Below, piece by piece: positions 9,378-18,556 of a stretch of DNA of 64,000 bases. The DNA lies in contig NZ_JBELZM010000008.1 in assembly GCF_040273735.1 (NCBI RefSeq), forward strand, positions 1 to 64,000. Direction: 5' to 3'. The notes beneath the pieces were generated by a model. The model ran no database searches. It was not told the origin of the DNA and saw only the letters and a program-made list of their open reading frames with translations. The position numbers were made by a program, and so were the translations under genes. Origin of the DNA: Solibacillus sp040273735 (lineage in GTDB: Bacteria; Bacillota; Bacilli; Bacillales_A; Planococcaceae). The number at the start of each line of letters is the position of its first letter. Within the stretch, counting starts at the first letter, position 1.

Positions 9378-9381
9378 TACG

Positions 9382-10065
9382 ATGAAATTTGCAGTACTCG
9401 TTTTCCCGGGGTCTAACTGTGATATCGACATGTTTCATGCGATTAAGGACGAGCTAGGTGAAGAAGTAGAATATGTTTGGCATACAGCTACAAGTCTAGA
9501 CGGATTTGACGGGGCATTAGTGCCTGGCGGTTTCTCATATGGAGACTATTTACGCTGTGGGGCAATGGCAAACCAATCAAACATTATGTCGGCTTTAAAA
9601 GAGTTTGCAGCACAAGGCAAACCAGTGTTAGGTGTTTGTAACGGATTCCAGATTTTAACGGAAGCAGGGCTGTTACCAGGAGCTCTTATCCGCAATAAAA
9701 ACCTGAAATTCATGTGTCGTACAGTACAGCTAAAAGTTGAAAACAGCAACACAATATTTACAAACGGATATGAAGAGGAAGAAATCATCAATATTCCAAT
9801 AGCGCACGGTGAAGGCAACTACTACTGCGATGACGAAACATTAGCTTCTTTACAAGCCAATAATCAGATTGTCTTTACATATGAAGGCGAAAATCCGAAC
9901 GGTTCTTTAGCGGATATTGCTGGAATCATCAATAAAGAAGGAAATGTACTCGGAATGATGCCACATCCAGAGCGTGCTGCAAACGAAATCGTTGGTGGCG
10001 CAGATGGTCTTAAATTATTTAAATCAATTGTGAAGCAGTGGAGGGAACAGCATGTTAACAACTAA
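9382..10065 (+). CDS. purQ: FGAM synthase glutaminase subunit PurQ
   Basis: PurQ hydrolyses glutamine and passes ammonia to PurL. The 227-aa class I glutamine amidotransferase has nucleophile Cys in LGVCNGFQ and the His-Glu pair in MMPHPERA. ATG 9382 follows GAGGAGG; an upstream in-frame ATG at 9364 lies within purS and would add six non-conserved residues. The 3' end overlaps purL by 14 nt. Confidence 0.96.
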   Translation: MKFAVLVFPGSNCDIDMFHAIKDELGEEVEYVWHTATSLDGFDGALVPGGFSYGDYLRCGAMANQSNIMSALKEFAAQGKPVLGVCNGFQILTEAGLLPGALIRNKNLKFMCRTVQLKVENSNTIFTNGYEEEEIINIPIAHGEGNYYCDDETLASLQANNQIVFTYEGENPNGSLADIAGIINKEGNVLGMMPHPERAANEIVGGADGLKLFKSIVKQWREQHVNN

Positions 10066-12283
10066 TTTCGAACCAACACCAGAGCAAATTAAGGAAAAAC
10101 GTCTTTATGCAGACATGGGGATGTCAGATGCTGAATTTGACTTAGCAATTGAAAAATTAGGTCGCATTCCAAACTGGACAGAAACAGGTCTTTTCTCGGT
10201 AATGTGGTCTGAGCACTGCTCTTATAAAAAATCGAAGCCAGTACTTCGTAAATTCCCGACTAAAGGTCCACAAGTACTGCAAGGTCCTGGTGAAGGTGCC
10301 GGCATTGTTGACATCGGTGATGAGCAGGCAGTTGTTTTCAAAATGGAATCCCATAACCATCCATCTGCGATTGAGCCGTACCAAGGTGCTGCAACAGGTG
10401 TAGGTGGAATAATCCGTGACGTTTTCTCAATGGGTGCCCGTCCGATTGCGATGCTGAACTCTTTACGTTTTGGCGAGTTAAAGTCAGCGCGCGGTAAATA
10501 TTTATTTGAAGAAGTCGTTGCTGGTATTGCCGGTTACGGTAACTGTATCGGTATTCCGACAGTAGGCGGCGAAATTGGTTTCGACCCTTGCTATGAAGGA
10601 AATCCGCTTGTAAATGCAATGTGCGTTGGATTAATCGATCATAAGGATATCCAAAAAGGTATTGCTGCAGGTGTAGGAAATACTGTAATGTACGTTGGTG
10701 CGAAAACGGGTCGTGACGGTATTCACGGTGCAACATTCTCATCTGAAGAATTGACAGAAGATACTGAAGAAAGTCGCTCGGCAGTTCAAGTTGGAGACCC
10801 ATTCATGGAAAAATTACTTCTTGAAGCTTGTCTGGAAGTTGTAAAATCAGATGCATTAGTTGGTATTCAAGATATGGGTGCAGCAGGTCTTACGTCATCT
10901 TCAGCTGAAATGGCTTCTAAAGCCGGTACTGGTGTAGAGATGAACTTGGACCTAGTTCCTCAACGTGAAACAAACATGTCAGCTTACGAAATGATGTTAT
11001 CAGAATCTCAGGAGCGTATGCTGATCGTTGTAAAAGCAGGTCGTGAAGATGAAATTAAAGTAATTTTCGAAAAATATGATCTTGATGCAGTAGCTGTAGG
11101 AAAAGTGACAGAAGATAAAATGCTACGTTTACTGCACAAAGGTGAAGTTGTAGCGGAAGTGCCTGCAGACGCACTAGCTGAAGATGCACCTGTTTACAAT
11201 ATGCCGGATGCTGAACCAGCTTACTTTGCCGAATATCAGGCAATGGAAAATGCAGAACCAAACGTAACAGATTACAAAGAAACGTTGACAGCACTTTTAA
11301 AAGCACCAACAATCGCTTCAAAAGAGTGGGTTTACGATCAATATGACTATCAAGTACGTACAAATACGGTTGTAGCACCAGGTTCGGACGCTGCAGTATT
11401 ACGAGTACGTGGTACAAATAAAGGGTTGGCGATGACGACAGACTGTAATGCTCGCTATATTTACCTTGATCCGACAACTGGCGGAAAAATTGCTGTTGCT
11501 GAAGCAGCTCGTAACATCGTATGTTCTGGTGGACAACCACTTGCAATTACAGACTGCCTAAACTTCGGTAATCCGGAAAAACCGGAAATCTTCTGGCAAA
11601 TCCAAAAATCGGCTGACGGTATTGCAGAAGCTTGTTTAGCATTAGATGCACCAGTAATTGGCGGTAACGTATCAATGTACAACGAGCGTTCAGGTGAAGC
11701 GGTTTATCCAACACCAACAATCGGTATGGTCGGATTAGTAAAAGATTTAGCGCATGTTACAACACAGGAAGTTAAGGCTGCTGGTGACGTTGTGTACGTA
11801 GTAGGTGACACAAAAACAGAATTCGGCGGTTCTGAATTACAAAAGTTATTGGAAGGCGGCATTTCAGGTAAAGCACCTTCAATCGACTTAACAGTAGAAG
11901 CGGCACGTCAACAATCTATTTTGGAAGCAATTCAAGCAGGACTTGTTCAGTCGGCGCATGATGTTTCTGAAGGCGGAGTTGCGGTTGCATTGGCGGAGAA
12001 AACTTTCGCTGCAAATGGTTTAGGTTTGGACGTAGCATTAACAGGTTCTGCAACAACGGCTTTATTCGCGGAATCACAATCACGCTTTGTTTTAACAGTG
12101 AAAGCTGAACATGCAGAAGGCTTTGAAGCAATCGTAAAAGACGCACAAAAAATTGGTACAGTAACAGACGACGCGAACATTAAAATTAGCGGCGAAACTG
12201 GTGTACTTGTTGAGGGTACTGTGGAGGAATTCCGTTCTGCCTGGAAAGGAGCAATTCCATGCTTGCTGAAATCAGAGGCTTAA
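10052..12283 (+). CDS. purL: FGAM synthase subunit PurL (small type)
   Basis: The 743-aa enzyme converts FGAR to FGAM with ATP and ammonia delivered by PurQ. It has the AIR-synthase-type double repeat: SVMWSEHCSYK and KMESHNHPSAIEPYQGAATGVGG in the first half, and DCLNFGNPEKPE with SAHDVSEGGVAVALAE in the second. The length shows it is the small, PurS/PurQ-dependent form without a fused glutaminase. It overlaps purQ by 14 nt and purF by 25 nt, suggesting translational coupling. Confidence 0.97.
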   Translation: MLTTNFEPTPEQIKEKRLYADMGMSDAEFDLAIEKLGRIPNWTETGLFSVMWSEHCSYKKSKPVLRKFPTKGPQVLQGPGEGAGIVDIGDEQAVVFKMESHNHPSAIEPYQGAATGVGGIIRDVFSMGARPIAMLNSLRFGELKSARGKYLFEEVVAGIAGYGNCIGIPTVGGEIGFDPCYEGNPLVNAMCVGLIDHKDIQKGIAAGVGNTVMYVGAKTGRDGIHGATFSSEELTEDTEESRSAVQVGDPFMEKLLLEACLEVVKSDALVGIQDMGAAGLTSSSAEMASKAGTGVEMNLDLVPQRETNMSAYEMMLSESQERMLIVVKAGREDEIKVIFEKYDLDAVAVGKVTEDKMLRLLHKGEVVAEVPADALAEDAPVYNMPDAEPAYFAEYQAMENAEPNVTDYKETLTALLKAPTIASKEWVYDQYDYQVRTNTVVAPGSDAAVLRVRGTNKGLAMTTDCNARYIYLDPTTGGKIAVAEAARNIVCSGGQPLAITDCLNFGNPEKPEIFWQIQKSADGIAEACLALDAPVIGGNVSMYNERSGEAVYPTPTIGMVGLVKDLAHVTTQEVKAAGDVVYVVGDTKTEFGGSELQKLLEGGISGKAPSIDLTVEAARQQSILEAIQAGLVQSAHDVSEGGVAVALAEKTFAANGLGLDVALTGSATTALFAESQSRFVLTVKAEHAEGFEAIVKDAQKIGTVTDDANIKISGETGVLVEGTVEEFRSAWKGAIPCLLKSEA

Positions 12284-13677
12284 ATGAGGAATGCGGCGTA
12301 TTTGGCATTTGGGGCAACCAAGATGCAGCGCACTTAAGTTATTACGGTTTACACGCATTGCAGCATCGTGGACAGGAAGGAGCTGGTATCGTCACAACTG
12401 ACGGTAATCAGCTTCAGGCTGTACGCGGTGAAGGTCTTGTTAATGACGTGTTCAATGAAGATAAATTACGTAAAGTAGTAGGGCACGCGGCAATTGCGCA
12501 TGTACGATATGCAACAGCAGGCGGCAAAGGACTGGAAAATGTTCAGCCATTGTTATTCCGTTCTTCAACTGGCTCACTGGCAATTGCCCATAATGGGAAC
12601 TTAGTGAATGCCACACATTTAAAACAGTTTTTAGAGCGCTCTGGCAGCATTTTCAACTCGACTTCCGATACAGAGGTTGTTGTACATCTCATTAAAAAAT
12701 CAAAACACTCACCATTTCGTTCAAAAGTGAAAGAAGCATTGTCATTATTAAAAGGCGCATTCTCTATTATTCTATTGACGAATGACCAAATGATTGTGGC
12801 GCGGGACCGTAACGGCTTACGACCGCTTTCGCTTGGGAAACTGGGTAATTCTTATGTTGTTGCTTCTGAAACATGTGCATTTGATTTAATCGGTGCGGAA
12901 TATGTTCGTGAAGTAGAACCTGGCGAGTTATTAATCATTTCAAATAACGGTCTTGAAGTCGACAGCTATGTTGAAAAGGACAAACGAACAATGTGTGCGA
13001 TGGAATATGTATACCTTGCACGACCTGATTCAAATATTGATGAAGTAAATATTCATATGGCACGTAAACGTATGGGTAAAGAACTCGCAAAAGAATGTGC
13101 CCACATTGAAGCAGATATCGTTACAGGAGTCCCTGATTCATCCATTTCTGCAGCAATTGGCTTTTCTGAAGCAAGCGGTATTCCATACGAGCTTGGATTA
13201 ATAAAAAACCGCTATGTTGGACGTACTTTTATCCAGCCGACACAGGAACTTCGCGAACGCGGTGTAAAAATGAAGCTTTCACCTGTCGTACAAGTCGTAA
13301 AAGGAAAACGTGTCGTAATGGTAGATGATTCAATCGTACGCGGTACAACATCAAGACGCATTGTGCGCATGCTGAAAGAAGCAGGGGCAGCAGAAGTGCA
13401 TGTTGTTATTTCTTCACCACCAATGACGGATCCTTGTTATTACGGAATTGATACATCGACACATGAAGAGCTGATTGCATCTAGCCATAGTGTGGAAGAT
13501 ATACGAGTAGCAATTGAAGCGGACACACTAACATTTTTATCGCTGGAAGGTATGGTCCGTGCAACGAACCGACCATTTGAAGATGAAAATGGCGGACTTT
13601 GCGTCGCATGCTTTACAGGTAAATATCCGACAGAAATTTTCCCGGACACAGTTTTACCACATGAAAAAGACTGTTAG
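12259..13677 (+). CDS. purF: Amidophosphoribosyltransferase
   Basis: PurF makes 5-phosphoribosylamine from PRPP and glutamine, the first committed purine step. The 472-aa protein has an 11-residue propeptide ending before Cys12 (EECGVFGIWG), which in the Bacillus-type enzyme is removed to expose the N-terminal nucleophile. The PRPP-binding loop VMVDDSIVRGTTS is present. Cysteines in the B. subtilis enzyme bind an Fe-S cluster; candidates here include the Cys in MCAMEYVY and CVACFTGKYP near the C-terminus. The start lies inside purL after AAAGGAG. Confidence 0.97.
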   Translation: MLAEIRGLNEECGVFGIWGNQDAAHLSYYGLHALQHRGQEGAGIVTTDGNQLQAVRGEGLVNDVFNEDKLRKVVGHAAIAHVRYATAGGKGLENVQPLLFRSSTGSLAIAHNGNLVNATHLKQFLERSGSIFNSTSDTEVVVHLIKKSKHSPFRSKVKEALSLLKGAFSIILLTNDQMIVARDRNGLRPLSLGKLGNSYVVASETCAFDLIGAEYVREVEPGELLIISNNGLEVDSYVEKDKRTMCAMEYVYLARPDSNIDEVNIHMARKRMGKELAKECAHIEADIVTGVPDSSISAAIGFSEASGIPYELGLIKNRYVGRTFIQPTQELRERGVKMKLSPVVQVVKGKRVVMVDDSIVRGTTSRRIVRMLKEAGAAEVHVVISSPPMTDPCYYGIDTSTHEELIASSHSVEDIRVAIEADTLTFLSLEGMVRATNRPFEDENGGLCVACFTGKYPTEIFPDTVLPHEKDC

Positions 13678-13701
13678 AAATTAAGGAGGAGCAAGTACAT
13701 T

Positions 13702-14757
13702 ATGTCAAAAGCATATGAACAGGCAGGCGTAAATATTGAGGCAGGTTATGAAGCAGTAAAACGGATGAAATCACATGTCGAACGTACGAACCGTTTAGGT
13801 GTGATGGGAACGTTTGGCGGCTTTGGAGGCATGTTTGATTTGTCTGCACTGAACTTAAAGGAACCAGTTCTTATTTCAGGTACGGACGGTGTTGGGACGA
13901 AGCTAAAGCTTGCATTTATGGTTGATAAACACGATACGATCGGTGTGGACTGTGTTGCAATGTGTGTAAATGATATTGTTGCACAAGGTGCTGAGCCGCT
14001 TTACTTCCTTGACTATGTAGCAGTAGGGAAAGCTGAGCCGGCAAAAATTGAGCAAATCGTAAAAGGTGTTGCGGACGGTTGTGTACAGTCCGGTGCAGCA
14101 TTAATAGGAGGAGAAACGGCTGAAATGCCGGGTCTTTACGAAGAAGACGAGTACGATTTAGCTGGTTTTGCTGTAGGTGCTTGTGAAAAATCGGACATCA
14201 TTACAGGAGAAAAAATTGTGGAAGGCGATGTATTAATCGGTCTTGCTTCAAGCGGAGTCCATTCAAACGGCTATTCATTAGTACGCAAAATTGTATTCGC
14301 GGACAATGAAATCGCAGTTGACGAGGTAGTAGAAGGCTATGAAGACCTTGGCCTAATCGGCGAAGCGCTTCTTGTTCCTACAAAGCTTTATGCAAAGCCT
14401 GTTTTAGCTGCACTTAAAGCTGCAGATGTACACGGTTGTGCACACGTAACAGGCGGGGGGTTCTATGAAAACCTGCCACGTATGATGCCACAAGGTTTGG
14501 CAACTGAAATCGATTTAGGATCTTGGCCAGTGCTGCGCATCTTTGAGTTTTTAAAAGAAAAAGGTGCATTAGCGGACAAGGATTTATATAACGTATTCAA
14601 TATGGGAATCGGCTTTGTTATTGCGGTTCCAGCGAATGAAGCAGATAAAGTGATCGCTGCAGTAGAAGCTGAAGGTGAAAAAGCCTACACAATCGGTCGT
14701 GTTGTGAATGGTGAAGGTGTTATTTTCAACGGCGAACATGACGGGAGCTTAGTGTAA
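13702..14757 (+). CDS. purM: AIR synthase
   Basis: Phosphoribosylformylglycinamidine cyclo-ligase closes the imidazole ring using ATP. The 351-aa protein has the conserved DGVGTKLKLA, DCVAMCVNDI, GGETAEMPG and TGGGFYENLPRM segments. AAGGAGG precedes ATG 13702. Its stop shares one base with the purN start. Confidence 0.97.
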   Translation: MSKAYEQAGVNIEAGYEAVKRMKSHVERTNRLGVMGTFGGFGGMFDLSALNLKEPVLISGTDGVGTKLKLAFMVDKHDTIGVDCVAMCVNDIVAQGAEPLYFLDYVAVGKAEPAKIEQIVKGVADGCVQSGAALIGGETAEMPGLYEEDEYDLAGFAVGACEKSDIITGEKIVEGDVLIGLASSGVHSNGYSLVRKIVFADNEIAVDEVVEGYEDLGLIGEALLVPTKLYAKPVLAALKAADVHGCAHVTGGGFYENLPRMMPQGLATEIDLGSWPVLRIFEFLKEKGALADKDLYNVFNMGIGFVIAVPANEADKVIAAVEAEGEKAYTIGRVVNGEGVIFNGEHDGSLV

Positions 14758-15329
14758 TGGGTACGAAAATTGCCGTATTCGCTTCTGGAAGCGGTAGTAA
14801 CTTTCAGGCAATTCAAGAAGCGATTAGTCGCGGTGAACTTAACGCGACGATCGAACTTGTAATTACGGATAAGCCGGGTGCCTATGTTGTGACACGTGCA
14901 CAAAATTTCGGTATACCAGTTAAGGAGCTTGCACCGAAAACCTTTGCCGACAAGGCAGCTTACGAAGCAAAACTTGTTGAACTGTTAAAAGAACGAGAGA
15001 TTGATTGGATTATATTAGCAGGTTATATGCGCCTTGTTGGGGAAACGCTATTATCGGCTTATGAGCATCGAATTATCAATATCCATCCGTCGCTGCTGCC
15101 ATCATTTCCCGGGAAAGACGCCATTGGTCAGGCGATGACTCACGGCGTAAAAGTTACGGGTGTGACAGTGCACTATGTAGATGCGGGAATGGATACGGGA
15201 AAGATTATCTCGCAAGGAGCAGTTGACGTTGTCGATGGTAACCGTGAAGCGACAGAAGAGCGTATACATAAATTAGAACATGCGCTTTACACGAAAACAT
15301 TACAGCAACTATTTAACGTAAAAAAGTAA
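14757..15329 (+). CDS. purN: Phosphoribosylglycinamide formyltransferase
   Basis: This folate-dependent transformylase turns GAR into FGAR. The 190-aa protein has the N-terminal SGSGSNFQAI phosphate loop and the catalytic triad of the family: Asn and His in INIHPSLLPSFPG and Asp in YVDAGMDTGKII. It overlaps purM by 1 nt. A short GC-rich stretch with a small dyad (15349-15365) lies between it and purH. Confidence 0.97.
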   Translation: MGTKIAVFASGSGSNFQAIQEAISRGELNATIELVITDKPGAYVVTRAQNFGIPVKELAPKTFADKAAYEAKLVELLKEREIDWIILAGYMRLVGETLLSAYEHRIINIHPSLLPSFPGKDAIGQAMTHGVKVTGVTVHYVDAGMDTGKIISQGAVDVVDGNREATEERIHKLEHALYTKTLQQLFNVKK

Positions 15330-15392
15330 ATTCGCATGAGCCGCTCCTGTGAGGGCCTCGCTCACCGAAAAAATGAATTGGAGGACCTAATC

Positions 15393-16928
15393 GTGACGAA
15401 ACGTGCACTTATTAGTGTTTCAGATAAAAATGGTATTTTAGAATTTGCAAAAGAATTAGTAGCTCTTGGCTATGAAGTACTTTCTACTGGAGGAACAAAA
15501 AGCTTATTACAAATAAACAATGTTCCGGTAACGGCAGTAGATGAAGTAACAAACTTCCCGGAAATTCTGGATGGCCGTGTAAAAACTTTAAACCCAATGA
15601 TCCACGGCGGTCTATTAGGTAAGTTTGATGAGCCAAGCCATGTTGCGCAAATGAACGAACATGGCATCAGCCCAATCGAAATTGTATGTGTCAACTTATA
15701 TCCATTTGTCGAAACGATTTCAAAACCGGATGTCTCTTGGGATGATGCAATTGAAAACATCGATATTGGCGGTCCGACAATGCTACGTTCGGCAGCAAAA
15801 AACCATGATTATGTAACGGTAATTGTTGATGCAAATGACTATTCTGCCGTATTGGAAGAGTTAAAGGCAGATGGAAAAACAACATTAACAACACGTCGTC
15901 GTTTAGCAGCAAAAGTATTCCGTCATACGGCTGCATATGATTCGTATATTTCCAATCATTTATCAAATGCAATTGGCGAAGAGTTCCCGGAAAACATGAC
16001 ATTAACATATGAACTGAAGCAAACATTGCGCTATGGTGAAAATCCTCACCAAAAAGCTGCGTTCTATGCGAAACGTTTAGGTTCTGATTTTTCGATTGCC
16101 TACGCAACGCAATTACACGGTAAAGAATTATCGTACAACAATATTCAGGATGCTAATGCAGCATTGCAAATCGTAAAAGAATTTGAAATGCCTGCAGCGG
16201 TTGCCGTGAAACACATGAATCCATGTGGTGTCGGTACTGGTGAAACAATCGAAGAAGCATTCAATAAAGCATATGAAGCAGATCCAACATCGATCTTCGG
16301 CGGTATCATTGCATTAAATAAAGAAGTCGACAAAGAAACTGCAGAAAAGTTATCGGGTATTTTCCTTGAAATCATCATTGCACCAAGCTTTACTGAACAA
16401 GCATTGGAGATTTTAACGCAAAAGAAAAACATTCGTCTGTTAACAATCGATTTCGCACAGGAAAAGCAGGATCAATTCAATGTTGTAGCTGTTGAAGGTG
16501 GTTTACTTGTACAGGAGCCTGACCGTTACGGATTTACAGATGCAAACATTCAAGTTGTGACTGACCGTGAACCGACTGATGAAGAATGGGAAGCGTTAAA
16601 ACTAGGCTGGGCAGTTGTGAAGCATGTAAAATCAAATGCCATTGTTGTAACGGATAAACAAATGACATTAGGTGTTGGCGCTGGTCAAATGAACCGTGTA
16701 GGCGCAGCAAAAATTGCCTTTGAACAAGCTGGAGAAAAATCACAGGGCGCGGCATTGGCTTCGGATGCATTCTTCCCTATGGGCGACACAGTGGAAGCAG
16801 CGGCAAAAGCCGGTATTAAAGCAATCATTCAACCAGGCGGCTCGATTAAAGACCAGGAATCAATCGATGCAGCGAACAAATACGGTATTGCAATGGTGTT
16901 TACAGGTGTTCGTCACTTTAAACATTAA
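15393..16928 (+). CDS. purH: Bifunctional AICAR transformylase/IMP cyclohydrolase
   Basis: PurH does the last two steps to IMP. The 511-aa protein begins with an MGS-like IMP cyclohydrolase domain (ALISVSDKNGI, STGGTKSLL, EVTNFPEILDGRVKTLNP) and continues with the transformylase domain, which includes KHMNPCGVG and the C-terminal GSIKDQESIDAANKYGIAMVFTG. The start is GTG 15393, 8 nt after TTGGAGGAC; an upstream in-frame ATG at 15336 would add 19 unconserved residues. In B. subtilis purD follows after a few bases; here 372 bp intervene. Confidence 0.96.
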   Translation: MTKRALISVSDKNGILEFAKELVALGYEVLSTGGTKSLLQINNVPVTAVDEVTNFPEILDGRVKTLNPMIHGGLLGKFDEPSHVAQMNEHGISPIEIVCVNLYPFVETISKPDVSWDDAIENIDIGGPTMLRSAAKNHDYVTVIVDANDYSAVLEELKADGKTTLTTRRRLAAKVFRHTAAYDSYISNHLSNAIGEEFPENMTLTYELKQTLRYGENPHQKAAFYAKRLGSDFSIAYATQLHGKELSYNNIQDANAALQIVKEFEMPAAVAVKHMNPCGVGTGETIEEAFNKAYEADPTSIFGGIIALNKEVDKETAEKLSGIFLEIIIAPSFTEQALEILTQKKNIRLLTIDFAQEKQDQFNVVAVEGGLLVQEPDRYGFTDANIQVVTDREPTDEEWEALKLGWAVVKHVKSNAIVVTDKQMTLGVGAGQMNRVGAAKIAFEQAGEKSQGAALASDAFFPMGDTVEAAAKAGIKAIIQPGGSIKDQESIDAANKYGIAMVFTGVRHFKH

Positions 16929-16943
16929 TTAATAAGTTAGCAG

Positions 16944-16972
16944 TAGAGAAATTATTAAATTTACGTTATAAT
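16944..16972 (+). promoter_or_regulatory. Possible promoter of the purD leader
   Basis: A perfect -10 TATAAT is at 16967-16972. The -35 position 17 bp upstream (TAGAGA, 16944-16949) is poor, so an activator or a weak promoter is possible. Transcription would begin near 16979, a few bases before the first hairpin of the purD leader, which is what makes this -10 credible. Confidence 0.45.
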
Positions 16973-16978
16973 AGAATA

Positions 16979-17270
16979 AAGTTTCGCTAATGTTCTGGCC
17001 GGACGTTAGCAGAAGCGTTTGCAAATGCATTATTTATTCTTCTTTCTGGCCGGGAGAGGGATAAATAAGACGATTGGGCGATTCTTGGCCGGGTCCCCAT
17101 CGTAACCAAATTTTATTAACAACTGTATCGACTTTGGCCGGGAGATGCACTGTTAATAATAAAATAATCATTGATTGTAAGATGCACAGCACTACTTTTG
17201 GTCGGGTAGCGCGGTGTAAACGACCATTAATGAAAAACGCTCGCCTAAAATTTGGCGGGCGTTTTTTTAT
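16979..17270 (+). ncRNA. purD leader: five tandem hairpins with UGGCCGGG-type loops
   Basis: Five successive stem-loops fill the purH-purD gap. H1 is 16986-17010 (8-bp stem, loop TCTGGCCGG). H2 is 17030-17068 (14-bp stem, loop TTCTGGCCGGG). H3 is 17070-17103 (loop TTCTTGGCCGGG). H4 is 17110-17165 (loop GACTTTGGCCGGGA). H5 is 17183-17218 (loop TTTTGGTCGG, then G). The stems share no sequence, but all five loops keep TGGCCGG(G), with T for C once. This pattern of conserved loops on unrelated stems indicates a structured RNA with a loop-binding partner. A TATAAT lies just upstream and an intrinsic terminator closes it before purD, so it could be a cis attenuator or a free RNA of about 290 nt. 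I do not recognise the family. Confidence 0.75.
17237..17269 (+). terminator. Intrinsic terminator before purD
   Basis: ACGCTCGCC (17237-17245) pairs with GGCGGGCGT (17254-17262), with one U-G pair and an 8-nt loop, followed by TTTTTTT. It ends 32 bp before the purD ATG, so purD expression requires readthrough, antitermination or a start site that I did not detect. Confidence 0.9.
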
Positions 17271-17300
17271 TCACATTTTTAATACAAAGGAGAGCTCGTA

Positions 17301-18551
17301 ATGAACATTCTTGTAATCGGTAGTGGTGGTCGTGAGCATGCGATCGCGAAGCAATTCAACAATGCCCCATCTGTACAAAAGGTATTCGTTGCACCAGGAA
17401 ATGACGGAATGAAGCAGGATGCACAAGTTGTTGCAATCGATGCACTGGATTTCGCAGCACTTGCACAGTTTGTAAAAGAAAATAATGTAGCTTTAACATT
17501 TGTAGGTCCGGAGCAGCCATTAGCAGAAGGAATCGTTGACTACTTCAACGAGCAGGGCCTGGTTATTTTCGGTCCGACAAAAGCGGCGGCAAAAATCGAA
17601 GGTTCGAAGTCTTATGCAAAAGAGATTATGAACAAATATAATATTCCGACGGCAGCTCATGAAACATTTACAGAAGCGGATAAAGCAGTTGCTTATATTA
17701 AAGAGCAAGGTGCTCCAATTGTAATTAAAGCGGACGGGTTAGCTGCTGGAAAAGGTGTTATTGTAGCAATGACAGAACAAGAAGCAATTGAAGCGGTGGA
17801 AGATATGATCGGTAACCAGCGTTTCGGTGATTCTTCTTCCCGTGTTGTTGTTGAAGAGTTCCTCGATGGCGAAGAATTCAGCTTCATGAGTTTTGTACAT
17901 AAAGGGCAAATTTACCCAATGGTCATTGCACAAGATCATAAACGTGCATATGATGGCGATAAAGGACCAAATACAGGTGGAATGGGAGCTTATTCACCAG
18001 TACCGCAAATTTCTGAGGACATTGTAAAAGTTGCGTATGATACAATCGTAGAGCCAACTGTAAAAGCAATGGAAGCAGAAGGTGTATCATTCACTGGCAT
18101 CCTGTATGCAGGCTTAATTTTAACGGCAAAAGGCCCGAAAGTAATTGAGTTCAATGCACGTTTTGGTGACCCTGAAACACAAGTCGTGTTACCACGTATG
18201 GCTTCAGACTTCGGTGAATTTATGATGAGCTTAATGAATGAGCAGCTATTTGATTTACAATGGAAAGAAGAGGCTATGCTAGGAGTTGTTGTTGCGGCTG
18301 AACGCTACCCGGGTGATGTGGAAAAAGGAAATGCTCTGCCGGAGCTATCGGATATTGAACTGCCGGTATTCCATGCAGGGACAAAGCTTGCGGGCGGCCA
18401 GTTCGTCGGTAACGGTGGCCGTGTGTTGCTAGTGGCGTCAGAGGCGGCTACTTTAAAAGAAGCGCAGGAAAAAGTATATGCTGAACTCGCAAAAAAAGAA
18501 TGGACAAATTTCTTCTTCCGCAAAGATATTGGTTGGAGAACATTTAAATAA
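17301..18551 (+). CDS. purD: Phosphoribosylamine-glycine ligase
   Basis: This ATP-grasp enzyme joins 5-phosphoribosylamine and glycine to give GAR. The 416-aa protein has the N-terminal VIGSGGREHAIA loop, the ATP-grasp strand VIKADGLAAGKGV, DHKRAYDGDKGPNTGGMGAYSPVP and the metal-site FNARFGDPETQVVL. AAAGGAGAG precedes ATG 17301. It completes the de novo pathway to IMP begun at purE but is separated from purH by the hairpin leader and terminator. Confidence 0.97.
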   Translation: MNILVIGSGGREHAIAKQFNNAPSVQKVFVAPGNDGMKQDAQVVAIDALDFAALAQFVKENNVALTFVGPEQPLAEGIVDYFNEQGLVIFGPTKAAAKIEGSKSYAKEIMNKYNIPTAAHETFTEADKAVAYIKEQGAPIVIKADGLAAGKGVIVAMTEQEAIEAVEDMIGNQRFGDSSSRVVVEEFLDGEEFSFMSFVHKGQIYPMVIAQDHKRAYDGDKGPNTGGMGAYSPVPQISEDIVKVAYDTIVEPTVKAMEAEGVSFTGILYAGLILTAKGPKVIEFNARFGDPETQVVLPRMASDFGEFMMSLMNEQLFDLQWKEEAMLGVVVAAERYPGDVEKGNALPELSDIELPVFHAGTKLAGGQFVGNGGRVLLVASEAATLKEAQEKVYAELAKKEWTNFFFRKDIGWRTFK

Positions 18552-18556
18552 AGGGG

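Noticed and set aside
15330..15392. Hairpin between purN and purH as a terminator
   Set aside because: The dyad (GTGAG/CTCAC) is only 5 bp and has no T-run.
16986..17218. CRISPR-like or tandem-repeat array
   Set aside because: Only the 8-nt loop sequence repeats; stems and spacing vary, and there are no uniform repeats, spacers or cas genes.
16929..17300. T-box leader for purD
   Set aside because: No T-box sequence (TGGNACCGCG) or antiterminator is present; the loops read TGGCCGGG in five copies.
17074..17301. A 75-aa ORF across the purH-purD gap
   Set aside because: It runs through hairpins 3-5 and the terminator, starts without a ribosome binding site, and its codons are explained by RNA structure.
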